Shown in pieces: positions 1 through 12,303 of a DNA stretch of 64,000 nt. Location: contig VXAY01006829.1 of the NCBI GenBank assembly GCA_013399855.1, forward strand, positions 124,001-188,000, read 5' to 3'. A program made the position numbers and the translations under genes. Source of the stretch: Oxyruncus cristatus (taxonomy: Eukaryota; Chordata; Aves; Passeriformes; Cotingidae). Below the pieces are notes generated by a model, which saw nothing but the letters and a program-made list of their open reading frames with translations, searched no databases and had not been told where the DNA came from. Position 1 is the stretch's first letter; each line of letters begins with the position of its first letter.

Positions 1-460
1 AAAAAAACAGCTGACTGAGAGGAGATAGGATGGATATTTATATTCAGGCTTTATTGGTTTAATTGCTTTGCACGTCGTTTACTCAACTGTATCTTAATGT
101 CACAGTCAAATATTTAAATGCAGCTCTTGCTAGAAGATGAGTGAATCTTTAAGAAGTAGTTATAAATAAAGTTTGTGTGGAAAAACATTCTCTTGTGGTC
201 ACCACCAAATAGAAAATGGTAATTTTGGAACATGCAATTAGCAAACACATCAATGAACAGATCATAATAGACATCTACCTTAAAATAAGGCTACTTTGCT
301 GATTGGTTCTAGTCTAAATTGTCTATTATGGATGTCCAAAGCCAATAATTCTCACTCTAATTTAAAATAAAAATTTTTAAAAATGCCAAAAAAATAAAAG
401 AAGCTAAAACTCTGTGGAACAATGCAAGAAATGGTGCTGAACTCCATGCAACATAAGAGT

Positions 461-490
461 AATTAATAAATTAATAAATTAATAAATTTA
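461..490. repeat. TTAATAAA simple repeat
   Basis: About four imperfect copies of a 7-8 bp unit made of TTAA and TAAAT. This is a short low-complexity tract with no sign of a mobile element around it. Confidence 0.7.
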
Positions 491-1212
491 ATGAAGCAGC
501 AATGTTCCTTCCAGTAATAACTATCACAAACTGGCATCACCCTTTCCCTCAATTCCCTCAGTTTATAAAACCTTACTTTGGAACAGGTGTTTGAAGTTTG
601 AGGGAAAAACTAGAAACACGTTTCTCACTTCATGTACAGTATGTCAGTAATCAATAGCAGAATTGCAGCAAATGAAAGCCTGGAAGAAATGTATCTTAGA
701 TCTATCTAAAGTAGAAGTCCTTAATAATTCTAAATACAACAGACATCAGCATAACAAAATAACGAGTGGCCAACTTGACTGTCACCAATGCATTCAACCT
801 GGTAATATGCACATCAAGCAGAATACCGGTTAATGAGTTTTAAAAAGGCAAATTGTTTCCACACCCAAATAATGCAAAGCCATCTTCTAAGTAAGCATAA
901 CAAAAAAGAGGAAACTTCTCTACAAACATGGAAATTTTTAAGTGCACTGGACTCATATGTAGTACAATGAAATAGCCCAAAAAATAAGCATGAAGAACAT
1001 ATTACTAACATCATAAATATCACTTCCAGTACTGAAAAGTGATATATGGCGTCAGCCTATAATGAGCTATAAATTACTTCTGATCATTTCAGTTTTAAAA
1101 TTAGTCTCTATCTTCAAGCTGCTTTATTTTTCTGAGGAAAACATAATTTAAAAGCAGACACTCAACTCTAAAAATTAAAAGACACACACAGATAATAAAC
1201 AACATGACACAG

Positions 1213-1229
1213 TAAAAAAAAAAAAAAAA
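1213..1229. repeat. poly(A) run
   Basis: An uninterrupted A run of about 16 bases. No retrocopied gene or LINE body is recognisable upstream of it, so it is annotated only as a homopolymer. Confidence 0.7.
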
Positions 1230-4200
1230 GACATAAATGGGCTAGAAGATCAGTGTTGTAAGCAATACATCTCCATTTGTCTTCAACTCAGCTTTAAAAA
1301 GCCAGCACTGATCCCTTTCTGAGCATTTACAGACTAAACTTTACATGTCTCTAAATAGAATTATAAGTATGGTTATGGACTATTCAGAAAAAATATCTTC
1401 TGCAGTAAAAAAAAAATTGTCAAGTAGTGGAAATTCAAAATTACTCAATAAAATGCTACTGATATGTTTAATTAAATGTGAATGCATGCCTGTAAAGCCT
1501 CTCAGAAGAACTGCAAAAAACAGGATGATTAACAAACAGCATTTTATATAGAGATGTGTAAACTACAATGTTGGGTTTGGGGTTTTTTTGCACTTTTGTT
1601 CCTTAAATATTTCACATAGCTTGGGCTTTAATTTCAGCTGGTTCCAAGTAGTATTGTGCAAAAAGAGGGTCATGAAAATTCTTCAATCTTTGATGCAAAT
1701 TACTGCCTTAATGCTCAGTTCGTCATAGCTCAATGGCTTCACACGGCAATTTTAACTGTAGCACAGAGATACCAGCATTTGCTGTAAACCAGCTGGCTTG
1801 AATGCTAGAAGTAGTTTGTCCGTGGCTGTGTGAACATACATCCTGGGTAATTTTACCACAGACTTTCTGCACTGTGACTACAGCTTCTCATTCCCGAGCT
1901 GACTTCAAAATTAAGGGAGGTACCTCAAACACTGCACTGCCAGAAATTGCATGGAGAACTTCATAATGACTGAAAGCACCTTGCCACACATTTGCTCAAT
2001 GTAGGTTCAGATTGGCATAAATTATTTAACATTGCACTCCCAGAGTTCTGTGCAGTGTTCAGAGACCGAAACAAGGATGGTGCCTTGCACTGAAAATTTT
2101 CATTTCCCTTCATTTGGACTATGAAAGTAATCTACAGTCTCAGGAATCTGGTCCCTTAATATTACTGTGTTGAAGGTCAATATTGAAGTAGTTGATAAGA
2201 ATAATGTTCTAGTTTTTATTTATTCTGCAACCCAACAATGTGAGGCATTCAAAACCTGTGTACTGCCTAAAATTTCATTACTACAGGCTATTTAGTATAA
2301 ATATCGCATCATTAGCCCAAAAAGAGTGATATTGTCATTAAATTATCTAAAATATACAATGAAATAAAAAATACATTTTTTTCACAGTAGATAGGTTTCC
2401 TGTTGGCCAAAAAAGAATGGCATTCAGTTATAGAACACAGTAACAATTCTTTCTCCTGCATGGAACTCAGAAAAATTAGGTGAAAAAATATAACATCAGT
2501 TATTAAATGATTTTGCTCTTGCAGTGAAAAAATTTAGCCTGCTGCTCAGTATCCAGTCACATATCCTTGTTTCAATAACCCTGCAGTTTGTGAGCACACC
2601 CTAAATAACACCAAGTGCATGAGTGGGTAGAGAAGACTGTGGGAGGAAAAGCGAAATAGTTAGCCAATAAGACAATGCAGGGCCCAAAAACATGTCAGAG
2701 ACAGGAGCTAAATGGACTTCACCATTCAATAAAACCTTCTTGCAAGTACTAGACTAGGTACTTGCCTTATTTGTACTACCATGTCAAGCAAACACTCTTA
2801 GACAGCTACCATTAAATGAATACTCCACTCTGTATTTAGTCGTCTCACTTCAACAATTTGAGAAAAAAATCATTAAAATTCTTTCCCTCATGGCACTTTT
2901 TCCTTGAAAACTGATATATATCAGAGATCCTGAAAAACAGTACAGCTGTTACTGGTTTACAGCAAAGGGGTGCACTTATTCTGTTACTGAGTAACATTAA
3001 GAAATTATAACATGGATTTCTAATGGAGCTTGTTTCTCTATTGTCCTCATTAACTTCTTAATCTTGTATTTGTGCCATGCCTTGACCATTCAGAATCTTA
3101 AACAGCAGTTCTTCTGGAGCAATTAATTTTCTCTTTAATAATATATGAAAATGGCCATTCCCAATAACAAAAAAAAGGAACTTTAATATAATTTCAAAAC
3201 ATTTATGGAAAGGGAGAGGCAGCAAGCAAGAGTCAGTTATGAAATGATCACTTTTGGGCTGCATTTAGCTGTCCAAAACAAATTTTCAAAAAGGTATGTT
3301 GGGAAGAAGAATTTTATTTTACTTTAACAGGAAAAAAATGACATAATAAGAATAAGGAAGTCAATGAGGAAGTTTAACTACCACTCCTCAAAACTCCTTC
3401 CCATAACCCCTCCCCTCAAGTAACAGATTTTCCACATCTATATTAATGAAGTATTATGTTCCAGGCATTTTAATGAGTTTCCACTAGTCAGCTGAGCCTT
3501 AATGGTTTAAATAAAAATGTTTTATTTTTTGTGGATGAAGATTATATAGGCAATAAAGACAGAACAATTATTATGTTTAAGCCAAAGCAAAGTATATAAA
3601 TGGTGTCATGTAACTATCACTCCATATTTGAAAGATTTATGAAATACTTTAAGATTAGTGTGACTATTTTGCAGACTTCTAATACACATTTATACATATG
3701 CTATATTTCAAACATTGTCAAGATTTTATTTTAATCCTCACATACATTTGAGTAGTACAGGCATGACCTCAGTTTATTTTATCTTCCAAGGTTTATGCTA
3801 TCAAACAGCATGCAAATTGCTTAGAGGCCACTCAAATAAAAGTAATGTCACATCTCTATTCCACAAGACAAAATAAAAAAAACAGACATATAACATCACT
3901 TCCTATATATGTATGCAAAATTGACCATTTGTTTCTTTTGTTCTTTTTGACTTAGACCTGTCAGCTGCCACAGCATCCTTTCTCTAAAAGGTGCAAGTGA
4001 CTGAAAACCTCAGTCAAGTCATACATTTTCACTTCTTTCTTCCATTCATTGTACATCTAAGAAAATTGACAGCTATACCTTGAAGGTCTATAGACATTCT
4101 TATAAATGTTAGGAAAAAAGAGAATTAAGTTGAATGATACCTGGAACTTAATGTGCTAAGAATATGAGGCACTTCATCATACGTAGGTTAATAACATAGC

Positions 4201-6388
4201 TTCACTGAATGATAGTCAACTTTCTTCAGTGACACAGACAGTCCTTTATAAATTAACTGCTCAATGTACATTCTGAACTAATTCATCTGTGCTGGCAGGT
4301 AAGTTATGACTCCTTAAATGTCACTTCCCTTTAAATATTATAGCAAAAGATGAATAGGGCAAAGTGAATTTATGAGATGGTTTAGCATGAAGTATGTCTT
4401 TCCAATAAGACCAGGAAAAAAAAAATCCTACTTACATCTCAAAATATATAACGTACTCTCTTTGTCAATTTGATGCCAGTTTTGTCAACCAAATTTGAAA
4501 GACCTGCATTTAAACACAACGAAGGCTGCAACTATCACTCTGAAGCAGGTAACAGAGAAAGTTTGTTTCCTTGAAGTTAACTTTAATATATAGCTGCTTT
4601 GAGGCCAAGTCTCAGTTTTTCTCATCCTATATTCTACTGAAACATAGACAGACAGTTCATAATTACTATTTGCAACCAATTAAGGACATATTTATTCTTT
4701 AGACTCTTAAAGTAATATTTCAACTTCAATCAAAGCAAGTTGGACCAATATGCTAAATTTTTCTTAGCAAGTAGTATGATAAGACTGTGACCAGAAAAAA
4801 GCTTACAATCTGAGACAGAGGCTTGGTATTTTGAAATACATAACTTGTTGACATTAATTACTATTTTAAATAATGTACTGAGAGAACTATACAGAGAATT
4901 AAGCACTTTTGTCCTTTGGGGGAAAAAAAAAAAGAAGTCATAAGAGAAAGGTAGAGAATGTGATGTGCCTATAAGACAGCAGTTATGATACAGATTTTCA
5001 AAAAGATTTTTAAAAGCAGCAAATAAATTATCATATTTTCATAGCTGGATCATCCATCTATTAGTGTTGTATAATGTTTTTCATTACACAGTTTTATTTG
5101 CATGTGATAAATATTTTGCCATGTTTTAGTCATTCTGCTCATATTGTCTAAGCTAATTTGGGGCAGGCAAGAGAATTTTTTCCAATTAGGAAAAAACATA
5201 CGATTTGGTGAAGGGAGTGCAGTTTAACCTGTAAACTTCAGGTCATGTTGTCTGAAATCAGCCATGTTCATTGCAAATGCATACAATTTAGGTACTATTA
5301 AGACCTGGCTAAGCTGTGAAACAAAGAATTACTGAAAACACTCTGTTGCTGATACTGTCCTGATTTATCAGCTGATAGTACAGAGCAGTGGTTTATGAAC
5401 TAACCATGTAATTCCACACTTTCCAGCCCCAGACAGCAGAAATAAGTGAGTGTATTGTACTTCTGGTGCAGTGGCTGTTGTGAATCTGTGAAACTGAGAC
5501 CAAAAATGAGGACCTGTCTTTTCCTTAATGCTCATTAATGAGAACTCAGGTGGATTTAGAGGGATCTGATTCAAATGACTAGGAGACAAAAGCTGAAATT
5601 AGTGTACTGTTATAGAGATGGATGGATCAGAAGCCAGGACCAGAAAGGAGTCTGTCTGAGAACCTAGAGAAAAATGGACCAGGACAAGAAATAATTAGTG
5701 GCAGAAAAGGGAGGGCAAGGCATGAAATGGTGACAAGAAGGAGCCAGGGGGTGAAAGAGAAGTGATCTCTCTCAAAAAAAATGTGATTTGTGTGTGAATG
5801 AAGACAGATCAAACTTTCTTGAAAGACAGATAATCCATCTTCGTGAATCTCTAAATAAAATCTGACCCAAAATTTAATTAAATCATTAGAAAACCTATCA
5901 TTTAGTTTGGCAGCACATGGAACAGAGACATTGTGGCCGAGATTTGCACAAGTGCTACACAATCCTTTTTTTTCTGCTTTTGATATAACTATTGAATGCA
6001 GAACAGAGTTAAAATTTAAAGCAATAAATCAAGGAGTTGAAGCAATAAATGCACAAAATTTTAGAGAAAGAAAAAAGCCTAATTTGAACAGATTAGTGAC
6101 TAACCTGTGATTCTCTTTACGTAATTTTTAAGAACAATTATTCCATTTTTTCCCTCGCTAGCTGACAAGTGCTTTTAACTTTTTGCTTAGCTCCAGAAGC
6201 ATAATTATAATTTACCATTTAGACAGATTGTGCATTCCATGAGGAAATGAGTATTTGGTTGTCTTTGATTGAACCTCATTTACTGGATCCTTGTTCCACA
6301 ATTGAAATGCTTTGAGTGTTCCTATAATGCAGATAAATAATAATAAAACATTGTATGAGAAAGTAAATGGTCCCATTCCTAAAAGAAG

Positions 6389-6845
6389 TCATAGAACAGA
6401 ACAGAAGTGAACTGCATAGTTCCAGAAGAAACCTTCAATTATCATCTAGTCCAACTGCCTGTCCACTTCGGGGCTGACCAGCATGCACCATTAAGGGTAT
6501 TGTCCAAACACCTCTTCAACACTGACAGCCTTGGGGGATCAACCATCTCTCTAGGGAGCCTGTTCCAGTGTTTGACCATCCTCTAGGTAATGTTCCCCAC
6601 TACCGAGTCTGAACTTTCCTCTTTTGTGAGCCATTCCCATGTCCTGCCACTGGATACCAGAAAGAACTCAGCTCCTCTATTGCCTCCTCAGGAAACTGTA
6701 GAAAGCAATGAAGTCACCCCTTATGCTTTTTCTCTCCAAACTAGACAAGCCCAGAATCCTTAGCTGCTCCTCAAAGGACATTCCTTCCTACCCTTTCACC
6801 ACCTTTGTTGCCCTCCTCTGAATGCAATTTTTCAGGGATCTTTGG
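6389..6845 (-). mobile_element. CR1 LINE 3' fragment, old
   Basis: Read on the minus strand this is the 3' end of a CR1 non-LTR retrotransposon: the end of ORF2 and the short 3' UTR. The plus strand begins with TCATAGAACAGAACAG, a decayed form of the terminal repeat, then runs through phrases typical of CR1 antisense: ATCATCTAGTCCAACTGCC, GAGCCTGTTCCAGTG, and GTTGCCCTCCTCTG near the right edge. It is 5' truncated, as most CR1 copies are, and has no usable reading frame. Divergence from the usual CR1 sequence looks high, suggesting an old copy. Confidence 0.85.
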
Positions 6846-6980
6846 TAGAGCTTTTGGGAATGTTTTGCTAGCTTAAGCACACACATTACTTGAAAGACAT
6901 TAAATGCACCATCATTGACAAGACTGTACTCATTTGGGCTGGGATAGATTTATTTTCTTCATATAGTTGGCATAGTAGTG

Positions 6981-7313
6981 TGTAGCGGCCAAAAAGACGC
7001 TCATTCAGGAAGTTGGCAGGCAAGGTCCTTTGTTAACAAGAACAATCTTTTATAGTCTTTTCTTCTGTCCATGCGCATCTAAGTTATTCTTTATTGGTTA
7101 TGTGCCTCTGTTCACATGTCTCAGCTCATCTTCTAACAGGTGTTCAGTGTCCTTTTGCATGCTGGCACATCTCAGAACAACACCTGTTATTTACTGCAGC
7201 CTTTCCCCTTTTTCTGCTTTCTCATTCTTGATGTTTACATACTTTTACAAGCTCTCAGCTGTAACTGATCAAATTCAAGGTCTAAGCTGTCTACAGCCCA
7301 GCTGTTTCCCACA
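6981..7313 (-). mobile_element. 333-bp solo LTR (ERVK-like) nested in the ERVL LTR
   Basis: A discrete insertion begins TGTAGCGG and ends TTTCCCACA, so it has the TG..CA ends of an LTR. It is flanked by a perfect 6-bp target duplication, GTAGTG, at 6975-6980 and 7314-7319. A 6-bp duplication fits beta/alpha-retrovirus-like (ERVK) integration. Directly after the right duplication the host ERVL LTR resumes in register, which confirms both boundaries. TTTATT at 7090-7095 may be an antisense poly(A) signal, so I place it on the minus strand. No coding sequence is retained. Confidence 0.8.
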
Positions 7314-7485
7314 GTAGTGTTCTAGGTTTGCTACCAATTTGTTATTACATTGATGTTTTAGCTATTGCTGAGCAGTGTTTACAGACCATCAAGCCCTATT
7401 TCTGTTTCTCGCGTTGCTCCTTCAGAGAGCAGGCTGGGGATGCACAAGAAGTTGGAAGACGACACAGCTGGGACAGCTGGTTCTG

Positions 7486-8818
7486 TGCTTCACCTGCCTG
7501 TGTAGCTGGGCATTCATTGCAGCTTAGTCATATCTTTGCTGTACAGAGAAACCCAAGGACTCTGGCTGCCCTGTCCTGTGTGTTACGATCTGCTTAAATA
7601 TTGCAGAAAGAACCTTTAGATCCGAATATTCCCCTTGAGCAAAATTAAAACTCATACAAGTTATCTGTTGATACCAAAACTGTTTTTATTAATTGCTAAG
7701 AGATGCAAAGAGAAAGAGGAAAAAATTAGAAAAGGTTGGAAAATGGAAAATGCTAAGATTACTGTTAGAAGCAGAGAAAAGATACTACCAAGATCTACCT
7801 TTCCGTCGAACTGGTCTGTGGGGTGGGGGTGGAGAGAGAGAAGCAGTTTTCTGCCTTTTTTTTTCTCCGGTCTCTGCCGCTTTCGATGTTATCTCTTTAG
7901 CTGCAGGGGGTCGTTTACAGCTTTAGTTCTCTGGAATGCAGCTAGGAGGTGGGCTTGGCTGCTCACAGCCGGCCGTGTCCCAGGCCGTGTGGAGGTCCCG
8001 GTCCAGCTGCACCTCTCAGCCCTCAGAAATATGGTCAGGGTGGAGAACTCACACAAGTGGCACGGTGGGTCTCAGTCCACTTCAAGACGGCAGAGTTCCA
8101 GTCTCTGGTGACGGCAGGCAGCTTACGGTGGCAGGAGAAAAGGTGAGGGCGAGGCAAGGGAGAGATCCTCGGCTGCTATAGCCAACTCTCTCTCCCACTC
8201 CTCTTTCTCCGATTTTCCCAAATTTCTCCTCAATTTTGTAGTGTTCAAAGGAGGTTGTGTGTGGTTTCCTGGCACGTAGCCCTGTTCAGATGTTCGCAGA
8301 GATATGATAACCATGAACAATAACAGGATCCTTTGGCAAGAAAACTCCAGTAGGAAAATTCTGGTAAGAACTTCTGGTGGAAAACGGATGCAGAATTTTT
8401 GGTAGGAAGTTTTTGACAGGCAGAAACAATGGCGAAACATAATTCTTGGCATTTGTATGTTATCTATCTGTTACACTGTGGTGCTGGGGGTTCAAGTGTT
8501 CATCTCCACGGGGCTTCTGTGTTGATTCTGAGCCCTTCATCTGCCCTGATGCTCCACAGCCTGCTCATCTTCTCCTGCAGCCCCGTACCCTGATGAGCCA
8601 TCTTCTCAAACAACTCTCATGTCCTGCAACCAAGGATACTGTCTCACTCTGCCACCAGGGAGACCCCAGGCACTCAGTAGCCATATTTGACCTCAGAGGC
8701 CCACCTGGATCCACCTGGTTTGCTGAAGAGGTTTCAGATGTGACCTTCCTTTCTGTTAGATAAGTTAGACTGTTTTGGGATCATGCTTCAGTAGTTCCAT
8801 CTGTGCAGCCAGGCTTCA
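7486..8818. mobile_element. 1.3-kb insertion in the ERVL LTR, probably ERV-derived
   Basis: The host ERVL LTR stops near 7480 and resumes with GGGATATTAC at about 8824. The insert starts TGCTTCACC and ends GGCTTCA, bounded by GTTCTG at 7480-7485 and TTTCTG at 8819-8824, a 5-of-6 target duplication. It includes a TGTTACGATC motif near 7583, an A/G-rich stretch at 7690-7790 and a GC-richer stretch at 7860-8160. TTTTTATTAATTGC near 7684 may be an antisense poly(A) signal, which would favour the minus strand. I do not recognise the family. It could be one long LTR or two adjacent pieces. Open frames here are not viral genes I can identify. Confidence 0.5.
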
Positions 8819-9154
8819 TTTCTGGGATATTACATATCATATGACATCAAGCTCAGCAATAAGAGTTGGGGAAAGAAGGAGGAAGGGAGGTATATTAAGA
8901 GTTATGGCATTTGCCTTCTCAATTAACTGTTATGCATGATGAAGCCCTGCTATCCTGGAATTGGCTAAACATACGCCTGATGATGTTAAGAAGTGAACGA
9001 ATTCCTTATTTTGCTTTGCTTGCATGTGGAGCTTTTGCTTTCCCTGTTACAAGTTATCTTTCTCTTAACCCAGGAGTTATCTTTTACCCTTCCCATCCTC
9101 TCCCCCATTCTATGGTAGGGGGAGTGAGCAGGCAGTTGTGTGGGGCTCAACTGC

Positions 9155-9199
9155 TGTTAGGTACCAGGTCAGTTATTATTGGGTCAGAACCACCTTGTG

Positions 9200-9235
<36 letters not shown>

Positions 9236-9697
9236 AGAGGGAAGGGATGGGCCGAAACTCACAGAGGTCGGGTGGTGTCATGTCCCTCATAGGAGGCCCC
9301 TGGAGCCCCAGAGTAGCTGTCTGTCACAAATAGCCTGGGAAAACTATAACACACCACACCTCCGGGAGCCCCTGAGCCATCCTCAGATTGGCAGGGACAC
9401 AGGGACAGTGAGAACGCTGCCCCTCACCCTGACCTGGAACCCCAGAGTGGCTGGTGGGTCAGAGACCCCACCTGGAGGGGGCAGAGGGACCAGAGCAGAT
9501 AAAACTAAGGGCATGCGGGCCTGCCAAGTTCCATTATTTACTCCCCTAAATTAATAAAGAAATTGATTGGGAACAAGCCTGTGGCTTATTCTCTTGATGC
9601 TATCTTGAGGTATTAAAGAACCCTATATCTATATATTGAAGTAAAACTCCTAGCCACTCCCATGAGATGGCAGCTTCCCGGGGCTTGGAGTCTTACA
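9155..9697 (+). mobile_element. Solo LTR, 543 bp, copy A of a two-copy family
   Basis: Starts TGTTAGG and ends TCTTACA. It lies between ACTGC (9150-9154) and ACTGT (9698-9702), a 5-bp target duplication with one mismatch, inside the 3' end of the ERVL LTR. The first 36 bases align without gaps to the start of the LTR at 36698, and the last bases (GGAGTCTTACA against GGGGTCTTACA) match too, so both boundaries are independently supported. AATAAA at 9553-9558 is the likely poly(A) signal, placing it on the plus strand. A GT microsatellite has grown within it at 9202-9234. No coding capacity. Confidence 0.8.
9202..9234. repeat. (GT)n microsatellite
   Basis: About 16 GT units without interruption. 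It sits in copy A of the LTR where copy B at 36740 has only GGGTGTGTGTCTGTGGG, so the tract expanded from a short GT seed inside the LTR. It is likely polymorphic in the population. Confidence 0.95.
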
Positions 9698-9726
9698 ACT
9701 GTCTAGAGGAATTAACACGCAACGCA

Positions 9727-11954
9727 TATCAATATTTCAAAAATGTTATTTCTACTTTTTCTAGTCCAGTCTCCTCTTAAGTTTTATTATAATACCAGAT
9801 AAATTTCCAGACATCCTATACTTACATAAAATCAGTAATGAAAAGGAAGTTGGAAAGCTAACAATTTATAAATCCAATCTAAGTATTTCAAGATGTTAGC
9901 TCTTACCTTAAAAAATATGTATTGAACATGTAACATTCAAACTCTCAACTCTGCATTGGAAAAAAATCAAATTAAATATAATTAATTATTATGCATGGAA
10001 ATTAGTATCAAATCCAAGGATTTTCAAAACAGTACTAGAATCATCTGGAGAGTATTACTCTTCAGGTTTTTTTCTTATATGACATTAAAACCAAAACAAA
10101 AACAATCAAGTTCTGGAGGAACTAAAGCAAATATTCTATTTGATGGATTATCATTTCTTGGATTAGTTTAATTAAGGAACATTTGAATCATATATCTTGC
10201 ATTTTGTCAATCAGAGAACCTCACTGTAAGTCAATAAAAGGAATGTTCAATGATAATTCAATCAAAATAATTAGGTTGGGACCCACTGATATATTCCATT
10301 GCCAGTATACTGCTAACTCTTATATGAATCCACAGGAAGCAGAAGTGCATTGTATGAACACACAGAGCAAAGATACATGAAGAACAGTGATTTAGAGTGC
10401 CTCTTCATTATGTGGAGTCACCTGGATTTCGTGAAGATAAAGAGTATGGGGTATTGCTTAAATTTCATGCCTGAGACAATTCTGCCTGTCAAATAATGTC
10501 AGTCAAACCCTGTCAATGTATGACAAATTTATTTGGGAGCAAAATCTCAAGGAAGAAGAAATTAAATAAAATTTAACCTCACTTATATCTCTATTAGGAG
10601 ACACTCTCGGAGATCATATGAAGCTCTGAGAAAAAGAAAACTATCAGCTTGAAAGCTTTACTCTGGAAAGTTATGAATTGTAGTCTTTTACCTTGGAGAA
10701 ACTTACTCCGTTTTCCTTTTCAGGGCACAGGAGAAGGGACATGATCTTTTTATGATGTAATCACAAGCATAACTGGAAATGCAAGCAATTTAAAAGCCAT
10801 GATGATCAATGAGAATTCCTCATTTGTCTTCAGAAAGTTTTAGAACACACATCACAATTGATTCAAAATCACAACATGGCAGCAAACACGCAATCCTGAG
10901 AATCCCATGGACGCTGTGACAGCAAAATATGCATGCATTGTTTTTTCTTCATTGCTTTTGGCCAATCTTAAATAAAATGTATTGTCTCCCCTTTACTCCC
11001 TGCTGGCTAGAAAGCAGTTTAGAGATTAGAATGCTACACTTTTTTACTTGCTTATGTCCTAAAGCAAAATCCAGGTACTTCAAAGAGGGAAAGCCCTCAT
11101 AAATGTGTTATAGATTGAACTACCTGAATAAAGAGGAAAATGAAGACAGAGACAATAAATACTGTTGCTATGTTGGAAACTAAAGCAGATTAGAGAACAT
11201 CATAATGGCATTGTCTTCAAACAGTGTGCAAGAAACCCCTTTTGACATCAGGCAATCACTTCCTGATATGAAAACCAAAAAATCTATCATGCCATTTCTA
11301 GATTCAGCTTGAACACATCTAGTTATGACTAGCTTGATCTGACCTCTGGAACCACACAGTGTTGTCAGTTTGGTGATTGCAGTGAAGGCTCAGTCTATAC
11401 CTTCCCTAAAGCCTCAGGGCACAGGAGCTCCCCACTGAATGGCTGAGCAGAAACAGAAAATGTAAAATTCACATCCTGAACTGTGCAACCAAAGATTTCC
11501 TGCAGATATACTGGAGGATGTAAGTCATTTCAACACTTCTATCTAAGCAACAAATTGATAAAGAGTAACCCCAGTTGATTTTGATATTCAAGAAACAATT
11601 CCGCTTTCAAACTAAGATGAATGGTATGAAATTGTTTTCACAGTCTATTTTTTAGTCAAATATGAGATTGGTCATAAACTATCACTTAAAAATGACTGAG
11701 GCCTGTTGCAAATTTGGCATCTCTCTTTTTTTTTCATCATTCTTTTCTAAATCACCATCAAACAGTAGGGACTGCCAGAAGCTGAGTTCAATGTATAAAA
11801 ACTTAGTCAATAAATAATGTTAAAGCTGTTTTGCTATGACTTCATCCAAAAAGGATAAAGCAGAATTTAAAGGTTTTATATACAGTCTTAGAATAAATAT
11901 GTTATTCACAAGGGAGCTGCTAGGTAATTTCTGTTAAGTGGCTATAGCCTTTAC
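9727..11954. other. AT-rich unique sequence, no gene seen
   Basis: No coding frame, LTR or LINE piece is recognised. The longest open frames are about 65 codons and do not resemble known proteins. Sequence is non-repetitive by eye. Confidence 0.55.
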
Positions 11955-12303
11955 ACTAGAAAGTATCGATCAAGTAGATCTTGACCTCTGCTCCAGCCTT
12001 CTGACCATCTTTTGATTGGGTACAGTCCCCAGCTTCATGGCCCTCCACTGGACCAGACCCGCTTCAAGGTCCATGTCTTTCCTGTACTGAAGATCCCAGA
12101 GCTGGAAGCAGCACTCCAGATGGGGTCTCATGAGAAGAGAGTAGAGGGGCAGAATCACCTCCCTTGAGCTGCTAGTCATTCCCAGAATATTGTTGGCTTT
12201 CTGGGCTGTAGACATACTTTGGCTGGGTCATGTTGAGCTTTTCGTCAATCAACACATCCAATTCTTTCTCCTCAGGTTTGCTCTAAATAAGTTTGCCCTC
12301 TGT
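11955..12303 (-). mobile_element. CR1 LINE fragment, end of the RT region
   Basis: On the minus strand this encodes a decayed version of the last part of CR1 ORF2. Recognisable residues include AQKANNILGM, REVILPLYSLLMRPHLECC, FQLWDLQYRKDMDLE and VQWRAMK, matching the region after the RT catalytic core. On the plus strand the marks are AGAGCTGGAAGCAGCACTCC and GAGTAGAGGGGCAGAATCACC. It has neither the 3' UTR tail nor the 5' part. Near 12000-12030 the sequence departs from usual CR1, so it is rearranged as well as truncated. Confidence 0.85.

Larger units (their letters stand above)
1..6388. other. AT-rich unique sequence, no gene seen
   Basis: No open frame here exceeds about 110 codons and none resembles a known protein. 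Composition is strongly AT-rich, with many short A and T runs. The only structured pieces are a short TTAATAAA-type tract near 461-490 and an A run near 1214-1229. I see no LTR, LINE or RNA gene. It could be intergenic or intronic; the sequence alone does not decide. Confidence 0.6.
6925..9726 (+). mobile_element. ERVL-type solo LTR split by three insertions
   Basis: Four pieces of one LTR lie in order at about 6925-6980, 7320-7485, 8825-9154 and 9703-9726. They add up to about 575 bp, close to the unbroken copy at 49658-50210. The first carries the CTGGGATAG..TTTTCTTCAT start, the second the GATGTTTTAGCTATTGCTGAG core and the GGCTGGGGATGCACAAGAAG stretch. The third has CATATGACATCAAGCTCAG, GAATTCCTTATTTTGC and the CTCTCCCCCATTC..GGGGGAGTGAG segment. 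The last has a decayed GGTTAA..CA end. No gag or pol sequence is present, so it is a solo LTR. Its orientation is plus, from the order of these parts. No clear TSD is visible at its outer edges. Confidence 0.8.

Noticed and set aside
8446..8763. 105-codon plus-strand frame as a possible exon
   Set aside because: It lies inside the 1.3-kb insertion in the ERVL LTR and has no recognisable domain.
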